NCBI GenBank assembly: GCA_001931535.1
Contig: CP016211.1
Span: 7,735,703-7,799,702 of the forward strand
Direction: 5' to 3'
Length of the DNA: 64,000 nt
DNA from: Minicystis rosea
GTDB lineage: Bacteria > Myxococcota_A > Polyangia > Polyangiales > Polyangiaceae
Shown here: one piece after another, positions 53,301-61,772 of the stretch
Layout: every line of letters begins with the position of its first letter
Position numbering within the stretch: the stretch's first letter is position 1
Translations under genes and position numbers: made by a program
Notes under the pieces: generated by a model
What the model saw: the letters and a program-made list of their open reading frames with translations, nothing else
What the model was told of the DNA's origin: nothing
The model's database searches: none

Positions 53301-53534
53301 GATCTCGAGGTAGCCATACAGCGTGAAGGGGTCGCGGTGCGCGTCGGCCCGCTTGCCGAGCAGAAGACCACCGGCGCCGAGCCCGCCCATGAAGATGGCG
53401 AGCACCGCGGCCGAGGCCGCCGTGGACGCGCCGAAGACGAGACGCAGCTCACGAAGCCACGCCGACTGATAGACCAGCGCGCACAGCCCCGAACAAAAGA
53501 GCAGCGGCGCAACCTTCGCGGCAGGCAGTCTCAT
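50358..53534 (-). CDS. Large spermidine-synthase-like membrane protein with C-terminal TPR-like region
   Basis: A 1058-residue protein from ATG 53534. Residues 5-470 hold about fourteen hydrophobic helices in two repeats (each with a GGTLPAAAKAVE- or SGVQFPLLIAL-like loop, as in MFS-type fusions). Residues 500-780 are a Rossmann domain like aminopropyltransferases, with VLVIGLGTGSTAGWLG, VDVVELEPAI, TIGDAREVLLTS and VFSEPSNPYRAG. The last 250 residues are helical and Ala/Arg-rich, TPR-like (RTADAAAALEAALRGYR). Its reaction is unknown; it resembles the gene at 25-27.4 kb but has an extra C-terminal region. It is a single-gene unit. Confidence 0.8.
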   Translation of the reverse strand: MRLPAAKVAPLLFCSGLCALVYQSAWLRELRLVFGASTAASAAVLAIFMGGLGAGGLLLGKRADAHRDPFTLYGYLEIGVSLFAAITPPLVGVVRWLYGRLGGSVVMGLGLGTVVRLVLAALVLLPPTLLMGGTLPAAAKAVESEDDAGRRNLALLYGANTLGAVTGAAASTFVLLEVFGADRMLWIACVLNALVGAIALVVTHRATDDGMAAAAPRLEASGASPEESAVPPRFVLAASAIVGFAFLLMELVWYRMLAPILGGSSYTFGLILVLALLGVGLGGAAYGVWMERRPATLAGLALTCALEALCLAVPFALGDRLALGALAVRDLGALGFGSLVFGWSLIAAIVVLPAAFVSGVQFPLLIALLGRGSRGVGAHVGLAYAWNTVGAIVGSLAGGFGLLPIFTAPGVWRGVVILLGVLGVVAAWLAHRSELSTSRGAAIRLGSSIAAAIVAVLLLRTAGPTAVWRHAGIGAGRASLALRSSAPNEVEEWNRNQRRTIHWEADGVESSVAVSAGEGVAFVVNGKVDGHAVVDGGTQIMSGLLGALVVPDARRVLVIGLGTGSTAGWLGAVPSIERVDVVELEPAILRVARDAAAVNQRVLDNPRVHVTIGDAREVLLTSRQRYDVVFSEPSNPYRAGIASLFTREFYVAAAERIAPGGVFLQWLQAYEVDGQTVRTAIATLASVFPSVEIWVTEAGDLVLMASHEPRVHDAERLRARIAEEPFKSALEKAWRVSDLEGVFAHYLAAPGLARAIANQEGRALNTDDRNLLEFGFARNVGRDTGFTDLDLWSVAHTRREDRPAVRGPVDWERVEAERRAFDVIVARPPRATTGSPALVKRVEAYTAYASRDFASVLAAFRGRPPPSGSFELEIVAESLAETGSDEAVPLLDRLREHEPTEADALLARLRFRQGRTADAAAALEAALRGYRTDPWAKLDVMRRVVTEVSLDLGRDPALGRRAYAALEQPFAASMLEDERREARVKLAARLDFRGLCVDALAALEPHMPFRREILSLRRECYAAVHSPLLARAERDLADLVARESPVFNAGLIPEPSAR

Positions 53535-53684
53535 GCGATCGGTACCCCGCGGCCCGTCCCGCCGCGCGGCGAGGATCCGCCGGAAACACACACGTTGTCA
53601 CGCACAAATCCCCCGGCGAAGTGAGACGCAACCCGTAGCGTCCACCCCCTTGGCGCGCGCAGCGCGCGCAGCTACGGCTCCATC

Positions 53685-54473
53685 ATGTCCGACGAAGTCC
53701 TCCTCATCGAACGCGACGGCGCCGTCGCGATCCTCACGCTCAATCGACCCAAGACGAAGAACGCGCTGGATCGCGCGCTCCTCGCGGCGCTGGGCACGGC
53801 GCTGTCGGCCGCCGCGGCCGATCCGGCCGTGCGCGCCATCGTGATCACCGGCGCGGGCGGCGCGTTCTGTGCGGGCGCCGATCTCAAGGCCGCGATGTCT
53901 TCGGGCATGGACGTGCTCCAGTCACTCGACAAGACGCTCGACGATTACCACACGATCATCCGCGCCATCGTCGACGCGCCGAAGCCGGTGCTCGCGGCCG
54001 TCGACGGGCCCGCCGTCGGGTTCGGCTGCGACATCGCGCTCGCGTGCGATCTGCGCATCCTCTCGGAGGAGGCTTATCTGCAGGAGAAGTTCGTGAAGAT
54101 CGGGCTCATGCCCGACGGCGGCGGCACCTTCTGGCTGCCGCGCCTCGTCGGCATCGCGCGCGCCATGGAGCTGCTCATGTTCGGCGAGCCCGTGCCGGCC
54201 GAGCGCGCCGTCTCCATGGGCCTCGCCAACCGCATGGTGCCGACGGCGTCGCTGCGCGAAGAGTCGATGAAGTGGGCCCACCAGCTCGCCAAGGGCCCGC
54301 CGCTCGCCTTCGCCGAGATGAAGCGCGCCGTCCGCGCGGGCCTCGGCGGAACCATCGACACCACGCTCCCGCTGGAGAAGGCCGGGCAGATTCGCTGTCT
54401 GACCTCCGCCGACTGCATGGAAGGCATCCTCGCGTGGATGCAGAAGCGCGAGCCCAACTTCGAGGGCCGTTAG
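53685..54473 (+). CDS. Enoyl-CoA hydratase/isomerase family protein
   Basis: A 262-residue crotonase-fold enzyme. The first oxyanion motif GAGGAFCAGADLK (56-68) and the second, PAVGFGCDIALACDLRI, are canonical. The catalytic position after IGLMPDGGGTFWLPRLVG carries the usual Glu/Asp region as Asp, so a hydratase or isomerase acting on a CoA ester is likely; the substrate is unknown. The VPTASLREESMKWAHQLAKGPPLAFAEMKRAV helices match the family C-terminus. It is a lone gene, with hairpin 54476-54502 directly after its stop. Confidence 0.9.
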   Translation: MSDEVLLIERDGAVAILTLNRPKTKNALDRALLAALGTALSAAAADPAVRAIVITGAGGAFCAGADLKAAMSSGMDVLQSLDKTLDDYHTIIRAIVDAPKPVLAAVDGPAVGFGCDIALACDLRILSEEAYLQEKFVKIGLMPDGGGTFWLPRLVGIARAMELLMFGEPVPAERAVSMGLANRMVPTASLREESMKWAHQLAKGPPLAFAEMKRAVRAGLGGTIDTTLPLEKAGQIRCLTSADCMEGILAWMQKREPNFEGR

Positions 54474-54475
54474 CC

Positions 54476-54502
54476 CAAACGATCGGGCCGCCCGAGCGTT
54501 TG
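54476..54502 (+). terminator. Candidate terminator hairpin after enoyl-CoA hydratase gene
   Basis: CAAACGATCGGG pairs with CCGAGCGTTTG across a short loop, with one A-G mismatch, two bases past the stop codon. There is no following T-run, so termination strength is uncertain. Confidence 0.45.
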
Positions 54503-54531
54503 CACTGCGAGGTTCTCCAAGTCGTCTCCAC

Positions 54532-54553
54532 AATCGTTTGAGCTCAAACGATT
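54532..54553. repeat. Perfect 22-bp palindrome, relative of the dispersed repeat
   Basis: Two arms AATCGTTTGAG and CTCAAACGATT abut without a spacer. The left arm plus GAGCTC shares AATCGTTTGAGCTC exactly with the kinase-gene copy at 23931-23944. It lies about 90 bases before the fdhD start and could serve as an operator for a symmetrical regulator. Confidence 0.7.
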
Positions 54554-54643
54554 TCCTCATCGCCGAGCTCGTCGCTTCCGGCGCTGGCCCCCGCGTTGCA
54601 GCGACGTGCCGCGCTGGGCGCGCCTTCGCGGCCGGCCGGACCC

Positions 54644-55483
54644 ATGCCTCCTCTACCCGGCCTCGCCGCCCGCCCTGCCCTGCGCGTCGGCGCGACGGCG
54701 GCAACCGATCTCGACGCCGTGGCCGTCGAGGAGCCGCTCGAGATTCGCGTCGACGGCGAGCGCGTGGCCACCACCATGCGCACGCCCGGGCACGACGCGC
54801 ACCTCGCGGTGGGCTTTCTCTTCGCCGAAGGAATCATCGACTCGCTCGCCGACGTCGGCACCGTCACGCGGTGTAGCCGGCCCGGCGACGAGGGAGCGGG
54901 CAACGTCATCGATGTCCGCTCCGGACCTGGAACGAGCCTCGATCCCGATCGCGTGCTCGACGGGCACCGCTTCTTCGTGACCTCGTCCGCGTGCGGTGTG
55001 TGCGGGCGGCGCAGCATCGAGGCGCTGCTCGCTCGCTTGAGCCCCGTCGCGCCCGGCCCGAAGGTGGCGCCGGCCGACATCGCCCGCGCCGTCGATGCGA
55101 TCCGCGACGCGCAGCCCCTCTTCGCGCGGAGCGGCGGCGTACACGCGGCGGCGGCGTACGACGCGGTCGGGCAGCGCCTCGTGTGCCGCGAGGATGTCGG
55201 CCGCCACAACGCCGTCGACAAAGTGGTCGGCGATCTCCTGTACCGCGGGCTCGTGGGCGCACCTTCCGGCCCGGCGCTGCTCGTCGTCAGCGGGCGGGCG
55301 AGCTTCGAGATCGTGCAGAAGGCCGCGGCCGCGGGGATCGGCGTGATCGCCAGCGTCTCCGCGGCCAGCTCGCTCGCCGTCGATCTCGCTTGCGCCGCGG
55401 GCATCACGCTCTGCGCCTTCGTGCGCGGCGGCACGCTCAACGTGTATTCGCACCCCGAGCGCCTGGGGCTCGACGGCCGTTGA
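54644..55483 (+). CDS. fdhD: Formate dehydrogenase accessory protein FdhD
   Basis: A 279-residue sulfurtransferase that carries sulfur from a cysteine desulfurase to the molybdopterin cofactor of formate dehydrogenase. The essential pair Cys117 and Cys120 lies in SSACGVCGR; AVGFLFAEGII, RCREDVGRHNAVDKVVG and VSGRASFEIVQKAA are family hallmarks. The ATG at 54644 is chosen over a TTG at 54596; neither has a convincing ribosome site. The catalytic subunit gene begins 56 bases after its stop, so they form one operon. Confidence 0.93.
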   Translation: MPPLPGLAARPALRVGATAATDLDAVAVEEPLEIRVDGERVATTMRTPGHDAHLAVGFLFAEGIIDSLADVGTVTRCSRPGDEGAGNVIDVRSGPGTSLDPDRVLDGHRFFVTSSACGVCGRRSIEALLARLSPVAPGPKVAPADIARAVDAIRDAQPLFARSGGVHAAAAYDAVGQRLVCREDVGRHNAVDKVVGDLLYRGLVGAPSGPALLVVSGRASFEIVQKAAAAGIGVIASVSAASSLAVDLACAAGITLCAFVRGGTLNVYSHPERLGLDGR

Positions 55484-55539
55484 GCCGCGCGTGGCAGAGA
55501 GCTTGATAGACGCCTGCTCGATCGGAAGGAGCGCCGTCC

Positions 55540-58500
55540 ATGGGTCTCATGAAGAAGCTCCCCATCCTCGGACGATGGCCGCTGTGGAGACAGCTCGTCT
55601 CCGGTGACGTGACCGCGCTCGGCAACACGGCGCGCTCGCCGCGCACCGAAGCGCTAGCGCCGCGCACCCGAGACGCCGATCGCAAAGTTCCCTCGGTGTG
55701 CCCTTATTGCGCCGTCGGCTGCGGCCAGCTCGTGCATGTGAAAGGAAGGAAGATCCTCGACATCGAGGGAGATCCGGACTCCCCCATCTCCCGGGGCTGC
55801 CTCTGCCCCAAAGGCGCTGCCACCTTTCAGCTCGTCACCGGATCTCACCGCGTGAAAGACGTGCTCCACCGCCGCCCCGGCAGCACGACATGGGAGAAGA
55901 TTCCACTCGACGTCGCCATGGACCGCGTGGCCGAGCTCGTCCAGCGCACCCGCGACGCGACCTGGGAAGAGCGCGATCCCGAGGGCCGGCCCGTCCGGCG
56001 CACGCTCGGCATGGCCCACCTCGGCGGCGCCACGTTGGACAACGAGGAGAACTATCTCATCAAGAAGCTCTTCACCGCCCTCGGCGTGGTGCAGGTCGAG
56101 AATCAAGCGAGGATATGACACTCGTCCACGGTCCCCGGTCTGGGGATCTCCTTCGGACGCGGCGGAGCCACCACTTTCCTGCAGGATTTGGCGAACGCGG
56201 ATTGCATCGTCATTCAAGGCTCCAACATGGCCGAGTGCCACCCGGTCGGCTTTCGCTGGGTCATGGAAGCCAAGAACCGCGGCGCCACCGTGATTCACAT
56301 CGATCCACGGTTCAGCCGGACGAGCGCGGTCGCTGACCTCCACGTCCCCATCCGCGCCGGCGCGGACATCGCGTTCCTGGGCGGGCTCATCCATTACGTC
56401 CTCGAGAACGACCGTTGGTTTCACGACTACGTCGTGCACTACACCAACGCTTCCACCATCATCGACGAGGGCTTCGCCGACACCGAGGATTTGGAGGGTC
56501 TCTTCAGCGGCTACGACGAGAAGCTCCGCAAGTATCATGTTCACGCGTGGCAATACGAAGGCGTGGACGGCGTCGTCCCCGCGGCGGGGCACAAGGAGGT
56601 CTTCGACGAGCCGGGCGCCGGCGGCGGCGAGCACGGGAAACAGATCTCGTTCGAGCACCGCGACCCGACGCTCCAACATCCTCGCTGTGTCTTCCAGATC
56701 CTCAAACGGCACTTCGCCCGCTACACGGCGGAGAAGGTCCGCGAGATCACCGGCGTACCGGAGGAGCTGTTTCGACGCGTCGCCGAGGCCCTCTGTCGGA
56801 GCTCCGGGCGCGAGCGCACCAGCGCCTTCGTCTACTCCGTCGGTTGGACGCAGCACTCGGTCGGCGTGCAATACATCCGCGCGGCGTCCATTCTCCAACT
56901 GCTCCTCGGCAACATCGGGCGTCCAGGCGGCGGCATCATGGCGCTCCGCGGTCACGCGTCGATTCAAGGCTCGACCGACATTCCCACGCTCTATAACCTC
57001 CTCCCCGGCTATCTACCCATGCCGCACGCCGGGCACGCCAAGGGGCTCGAGGACTATTTGAAGAGCAACGAGGCGCCGACGGGCGCTTGGAGCGAGATGC
57101 CGAAATACATGGTCTCTCTCCTCAAGGCCTGGTTCGGCGAAGAGGCCCGCGCCGACAACGATTTTGGCTTCGAGCTCCTCCCCCGCCTCACCGGCGATCA
57201 TTCGCACCTCAGCACCGTGAGCGCGATGGCCGATGGGGAGGTCAAAGGCTATTTCGTCCTGGGGGAGAATCCGGCCGTCGGATCCGCCAACGGGGCCCTC
57301 CAACGACGCGGGCTCCGGCGGCTCGATTGGCTCGTGGTCTGCGATCTGGTGCTCACCGAGACCGCGGATTTTTGGCGGAGCGCACCCGAGATCGCGAGCG
57401 GCGCCTTGCGCCCGGAGGACATCGCGACGGAGGTCTTCTTCTTCCCCGCCGCCGCGCACACCGAGAAAGACGGCAGCTTCACCAACACCCAACGTCTCTT
57501 GCAATGGCACCACAAAGCGGTGGAGCCGCCGGGGGACGCGCGCAGCGATCTCTGGTTCATGTTCCACCTCGGCCGCCGGCTCAAGGAGCGCTATCGCGGC
57601 TCGACCGCGGAGCGGGATCGGCCCATTCAGGCGTTCACCTGGGATTACCCGGTGAAAGGCGAGCACGAAGAGCCCGACGCGGAGGCCATCCTCCGCGAGA
57701 TCCATGGCCATCGCGTGGCGGACGGAGGGCTCGTATCGGGTGCCAAGGACCTCGCCGCCGACGGCAGCACCGCGTGCGGATGTTGGCTGTACTCGGGCTG
57801 CTATCGTGACGGGGTGAACCAGGCCGCGCGGCGCAAGCCGGCTGGGGAGCAATCGTGGGTGGCGCCCGAATGGGGCTTCGCGTGGCCGGAGAACCGGCGC
57901 ATTCTCTACAACCGTGCTTCGGCCGACCCCGACGGCAAACCGTGGTCGGAGCGCAAACGCTACATCGTTTGGGACGCCGAAAAGGGCCGTTGGACGGGGC
58001 CGGACGAGCCCGATTTCATCGTCGATCGCCCGCCCTCGTTCGAGGTGAAACGCGGCGCCCTTGGCCTCGATGCGCTGGGCGGCGCCGATCCCTTCATCAT
58101 GCAACCGGACGGCAGAGCATGGATCTTCGCGCCGAGCGGCCTGCTCGATGGGCCGCTCCCCACGCACTACGAGCCGGAGGAGTCGCCGGTCCCAAACGCG
58201 ATGTACGGCCAGCAGTGCAACCCGATTCGCAAGGAGTGGCGGCGCCCCGGGAATCCCTATCATCGGGCCTTCGACGATCCTCGTTTTCCCTATGTCCTCG
58301 TCACGTGCCGGCTCACGGAGCATCACACCGCCGGAGGGATGAGCCGAGTCCTGCCCTGGCTCTCCGAGCTGATGCCCGAGATGTTCTGCGAGGTCTCGCC
58401 GGAGCTCGCGGCGATCGCGGGGCTCACCCATGGGGGCTCGGCCACGGTCGTGACCGCGCGTGGCGAGATCGGGTGTCGCGTGCTGGTGACCGCCCGTCAA

Positions 58501-58776
58501 AGGCCGCTCCACATCGACGGTCGCACGATTCACCAGATCGCCCTGCCCTACCATTGGGGATCGAAGGGCCTCGTCCGCGGCGACAGCGCCAACGATCTCA
58601 CCTCGTTCGTGGCCGATCCCAACGTGCAGATCCCCGAGTTCAAGACCTTCACGGGGAACATCGTCCCTGGCCTGAGGCCTCCGGGGAGGCCGGATCTCCC
58701 GCCCGTCCGCGAGGTCCCGCGCGACCTCCCCGGCGTCGGGCAGAAGGACGCGACGCCGTCCCGCTACAAGGAATGA
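55540..58776 (+). CDS. fdhA: Formate dehydrogenase catalytic subunit, selenoprotein (UGA read as Sec193)
   Basis: A 1078-residue molybdenum/tungsten bis-MGD enzyme oxidising formate to CO2. AAGGAG nine bases before ATG supports the start. Cys54, 57, 61 and 89 bind a [4Fe-4S] cluster (VCPYCAVGCGQ ... GCLCPKG). The in-frame TGA at 56116-56118 lies in NQARI-U-HSSTVPGLG, exactly the selenocysteine site of the family, and the same frame continues with ADCIVIQGSNMAECHPVGF to the normal C-terminal domain. A SECIS hairpin follows it. This is therefore one intact gene, not two. The N-terminus (MGLMKKLPILGRWPLWRQL) lacks a twin-arginine export motif, so the enzyme may face the cytoplasm. Partners: FeS and NrfD-type subunits downstream. 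Confidence 0.93.
56116..56148 (+). promoter_or_regulatory. Selenocysteine UGA codon and bacterial SECIS element
   Basis: The UGA at 56116-56118 is followed, 11 bases on, by a seven-base-pair stem GGTCCCC / GGGGATC (one G-U pair) closing the five-base apical loop GGTCT (56137-56141). A GGUCU loop of this kind, at this spacing, is the SelB-binding signature in fdh mRNAs. It is part of the coding region and encodes PGLG. Confidence 0.9.
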
Positions 58777-58782
58777 GACACG

Positions 58783-59619
58783 ATGGGGACCCCGAAGCCG
58801 ACCGAGCTGGCCCGCACAGAAACGAAGGGGGATGTGCCCTCTTCGGCCAAAGGCTTCTTCACCGACACCACGCTCTGCATCGGCTGCAAGGCCTGCGAGG
58901 TGGCCTGCAAGCAGTGGAATCAGCTCCCCGAAGATGGGCTGACGTTCACCGGCCGGAGCTACGACAACACGGGCGCGCTCGGCCCCTCGACCTGGCGACA
59001 CGTGGCCTTCGTGGAGCGGACGAACGACGATGGGCAGCTCTCCTGGCTGATGATGAGCGACGTCTGCAAACACTGCACGCGGGCGGGCTGCCTCGAGGCC
59101 TGCCCCACGGGCGCCATTTTGCGAACGGAGCATGGCTCGGTCTACATCCAACCCGATGTGTGCAATGGTTGTGGATACTGCGTGGCATCGTGTCCTTTCG
59201 GGGTGGTGGACCGCTTGGACCAGGACGGCCGCGCCTTCAAATGCACGCTCTGCTACGACCGGCTCCAAGGCGATCTCGAGCCGGCCTGCGCCAAGGCCTG
59301 TCCGACCGACTCCATCTTGTTCGGGGACGTGGGTGAATTGCGGGCTCGGGCCGAAGCCCGGGTGAACGAGCTGAAGGCCCACGGCGTCGCAGGCGCGCGT
59401 CTCTACGGCGCGGACGCGGAGAGCCAACCCGGGACGGAGGGTCTCAATGCCTTCTTTCTGCTGGTAGACGAGCCCGAGGTCTACAACCTCCCTCCCGATC
59501 CGGTGGCGCCGGCGAAGAAGGCCAAAGCATCGTGGGCCGCCATGGCGGTGGCCGCGGTGGCCGTGGGCGCGGCCGCGGTGCTGTCGGTGCGCTCGACGAG
59601 GCATGGAGTCTTTCGATGA
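58783..59619 (+). CDS. Formate dehydrogenase iron-sulfur subunit
   Basis: A 278-residue ferredoxin-type subunit like FdnH/FdhB. The first cluster motif CIGCKACEVAC is at 32-42, followed by CKHCTRAGCLEACP, CNGCGYCVASCP and CTLCYDR...CAKACP, giving four [4Fe-4S] clusters that wire electrons from the catalytic subunit to the membrane. A single C-terminal helix (WAAMAVAAVAVGAAAVL, about 250-268) should anchor it. The remaining N-terminus has no signal peptide. It starts six bases after the catalytic gene's stop and overlaps the next gene by four bases. Confidence 0.93.
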   Translation: MGTPKPTELARTETKGDVPSSAKGFFTDTTLCIGCKACEVACKQWNQLPEDGLTFTGRSYDNTGALGPSTWRHVAFVERTNDDGQLSWLMMSDVCKHCTRAGCLEACPTGAILRTEHGSVYIQPDVCNGCGYCVASCPFGVVDRLDQDGRAFKCTLCYDRLQGDLEPACAKACPTDSILFGDVGELRARAEARVNELKAHGVAGARLYGADAESQPGTEGLNAFFLLVDEPEVYNLPPDPVAPAKKAKASWAAMAVAAVAVGAAAVLSVRSTRHGVFR

Positions 59620-60722
59620 AACCGACGACGGCAACGACGGTGGGTCGCGACGATGGGCGCCACATCGATCCTGCGCTCGGCATCCTCAGCGGCGAGGGCG
59701 CGACCATTCGCATGGTGGCCCCGGAGCATGCCTATCCGGCCCCGCGCGAGACGGCGGAATGCGAAGGGAAAACGTATTACGGCCAGCCGGTGCTCAAAGC
59801 GCCGGTGTGGATTTGGAGCGTGCCCGCCTATTTCTTCGTGGGCGGGACGGCCGGCGCCGCGAGCGCGCTGGCCGCGGCGGCGCAGGCCTTCGATCCGCGC
59901 GGCTCGCGGCGCTTGATCCGCCGGGCTCACCAGATCTCGATGGCCGGTGACATCCTGAGCGCGGGGCTCTTGATTCACGATCTCGGGCGGCCGACACGGT
60001 TCTTGAACATGCTCCGTGTCTTCCGGCCGACGTCGCCGATGAGCGTCGGATCATGGGTGCTCGCCATGTCGGGCGCGGCCAGCACCTTGGCCGTGCTGGC
60101 AGGGGAGCGGCGCGGCGCGATTGGGCATGTCGGCAAGGCGGCTGGGTACGTATCCGGCGGGCTCGGGCTGCCTCTGGCCGGATATACGGGTGTGCTTTTG
60201 ACGAGCACGGCAGTTCCCATCTGGCAAGGTGGGAGACGCGCACTGCCACCCTTGTTCCTGGCCTCTTCGGCCGCGGGCGCGGGAGCGTTGCTTTCCATGT
60301 TGCCCATCGGTGCGCGCGGGCGCGCGGCGGCGCGGCGATTCGGGATGTTCGGTGACGTGGCGGCGCTCGCGCTCGGGCTCGCATACGAGCGCGAGGTGAG
60401 CCGCGTCCGGCGCGTCGCGAGCCCTTTGCGTCACGGTCCCTCGGGTGTGCTTTGGGCTCTCTCTCGGGCGCTCACCGGCGCGAGCGTCGTGCTGTCGGCC
60501 GCGTCGCGCACCGACACACGGCGCCGCGCGGCTGGAGCGCTCACGCTTCTCGGCGCGGCTTCGTTGCGCGCGGCGGTGTTCCTCGCGGGAAAGGCTTCGG
60601 CGCGCGATCCACAGGCGACCTTCGAGCAACAAAGGGCCGGCCTCGGGGCAGCGGAAGTGACGGCTTCGCGAGGGGCGATTGGGGCGACGCCTTCGATGCA
60701 GCCATCGAATCTGCGGACCTGA
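59616..60722 (+). CDS. NrfD-type integral membrane subunit
   Basis: A 368-residue membrane protein from ATG 59616 (ATGA overlap with the FeS gene). About nine hydrophobic helices follow an N-terminal soluble stretch; WIWSVPAYFFVGGTAGAASALAAAA and HDLGRPTRFLNMLRVFRPTSPMSVGSWVL are hallmark NrfD/PsrC motifs. Such subunits exchange electrons with quinone without heme, in place of the cytochrome b556 (FdnI) of E. coli-type enzymes. Thus formate oxidation is linked to the quinone pool. The tail past residue 340 is unstructured. Last gene of the fdh operon. Confidence 0.88.
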   Translation: MKPTTATTVGRDDGRHIDPALGILSGEGATIRMVAPEHAYPAPRETAECEGKTYYGQPVLKAPVWIWSVPAYFFVGGTAGAASALAAAAQAFDPRGSRRLIRRAHQISMAGDILSAGLLIHDLGRPTRFLNMLRVFRPTSPMSVGSWVLAMSGAASTLAVLAGERRGAIGHVGKAAGYVSGGLGLPLAGYTGVLLTSTAVPIWQGGRRALPPLFLASSAAGAGALLSMLPIGARGRAAARRFGMFGDVAALALGLAYEREVSRVRRVASPLRHGPSGVLWALSRALTGASVVLSAASRTDTRRRAAGALTLLGAASLRAAVFLAGKASARDPQATFEQQRAGLGAAEVTASRGAIGATPSMQPSNLRT

Positions 60723-60731
60723 TGATTCAGG

Positions 60732-61637
60732 TCAGCTCGGCTCGTCGAGCACCTCGGCGAGCGAGGCCGCGACGATGGCCCGCTCGAGCCAGCGCTCGAG
60801 CCGCGCCGCGTCCTTCTGCGCCAAGATGCGATCGCGCACGGCCTCGGGCACCGCGATGCCACGGACCCGGAGCACGGTGAGGAGGTTGCGTGAGGCTTCT
60901 TCGGCACGGCCTTCCGCGCGGCCCTCGTCGCGACCTTCTCTCCGCGCGTCTGCCCAGGTCTTGTGCATGGTCATGATGAACTCCTGCTCTTCGGCCGTGG
61001 GGCTCGGCTTTTTCCCAAGCGCGTGGCGCAAGTTTAGCAGGATCTGCTCGGCGACGGCGCGCTCGTGGGCGTCTTCTGGGAGCACACCGAGATCTTCGAT
61101 GGCTTGCGAGAGAAGCGGGCCTGCGGCCATGAGACGGACGAGCAGCGTCGAGCGCTCTCGAGGGAGCTCGCTCGCGACGACGATGCCCATGCGAAAGAGG
61201 TCGGGGCCAAAGTAGACGGCCGCCGGCCAGCCGGGCTCGGATCGCGCGCAAAGCTCGGCCAGAACGGCGGTGGGACGTCCAGCAGCGATGATCCAGAGAA
61301 AAGGCTCTTCGATGGCTCGCTGCCGCCGCACCCGGGAGCGTCCGTGCCGGAAAGCACGAGCGCGCTTTTGGCGAAAGGCAATGAGCTTTCCCACACAGGC
61401 CAGCACCTCGTCCTTGGCTGGAGGGTGGCCGTAGATCTCGATGAGACACAGCTCGGCGGCGAGCCGTCCCAAGAGACCGAGGCGGGCACGCTCGGCTTTT
61501 CGTGCGGGATCGGGCTCGTGACGGAGATCCGCGTGCTGGGCATCGGGCGCGATCTCGTCGTGAGCGACCGTGGCTCCGGAAAGTCCGAGGGCTTGTCTAC
61601 CGATCTGCTTGCCGAGCTGATCGAAGCGGAGGCGCAT
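60732..61637 (-). CDS. Rpn-like/PD-(D/E)XK-family hypothetical protein
   Basis: A 301-residue protein starting MRLRFDQLGKQIGRQALGLSG. Its middle (AELCLIEIYGHPPAKDEVLACVGKLIAF) and the helical, Arg/Glu-rich repeat AREGRDEGRAEGRAEEA near residue 235, followed by ERAIVAASLAEVL, resemble the Rpn recombination-promoting nuclease and DUF4351-type families that are present in many copies in Polyangiaceae. A PD-(D/E)XK active site is not certain by eye. It is convergent with the fdh operon, nine bases from its end. Its mode of action is unknown. Confidence 0.6.
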   Translation of the reverse strand: MRLRFDQLGKQIGRQALGLSGATVAHDEIAPDAQHADLRHEPDPARKAERARLGLLGRLAAELCLIEIYGHPPAKDEVLACVGKLIAFRQKRARAFRHGRSRVRRQRAIEEPFLWIIAAGRPTAVLAELCARSEPGWPAAVYFGPDLFRMGIVVASELPRERSTLLVRLMAAGPLLSQAIEDLGVLPEDAHERAVAEQILLNLRHALGKKPSPTAEEQEFIMTMHKTWADARREGRDEGRAEGRAEEASRNLLTVLRVRGIAVPEAVRDRILAQKDAARLERWLERAIVAASLAEVLDEPS

Positions 61638-61772
61638 GATCGGTCATCGACGCGTACGAGGCGCGAGTTGCGCGGCGCCGCGTCGATTTCCGGTTTTCCT
61701 CGTTCGATGCGTGGGCTCGCGGCAGGCCTCGATGGCCTTGCCGCGATTGGCCATCTCACATCGAGCCTGCTT

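Noticed and set aside
56116..56118. In-frame stop codon splitting the formate dehydrogenase gene, suggesting a pseudogene or two genes
   Set aside because: It lies at the known selenocysteine position, the frame continues with conserved sequence, and a SECIS hairpin follows.
57013..59634. A long minus-strand open frame antisense to the formate dehydrogenase genes
   Set aside because: Composition is typical of GC shadow frames and no motif is present; the plus strand is unambiguous.
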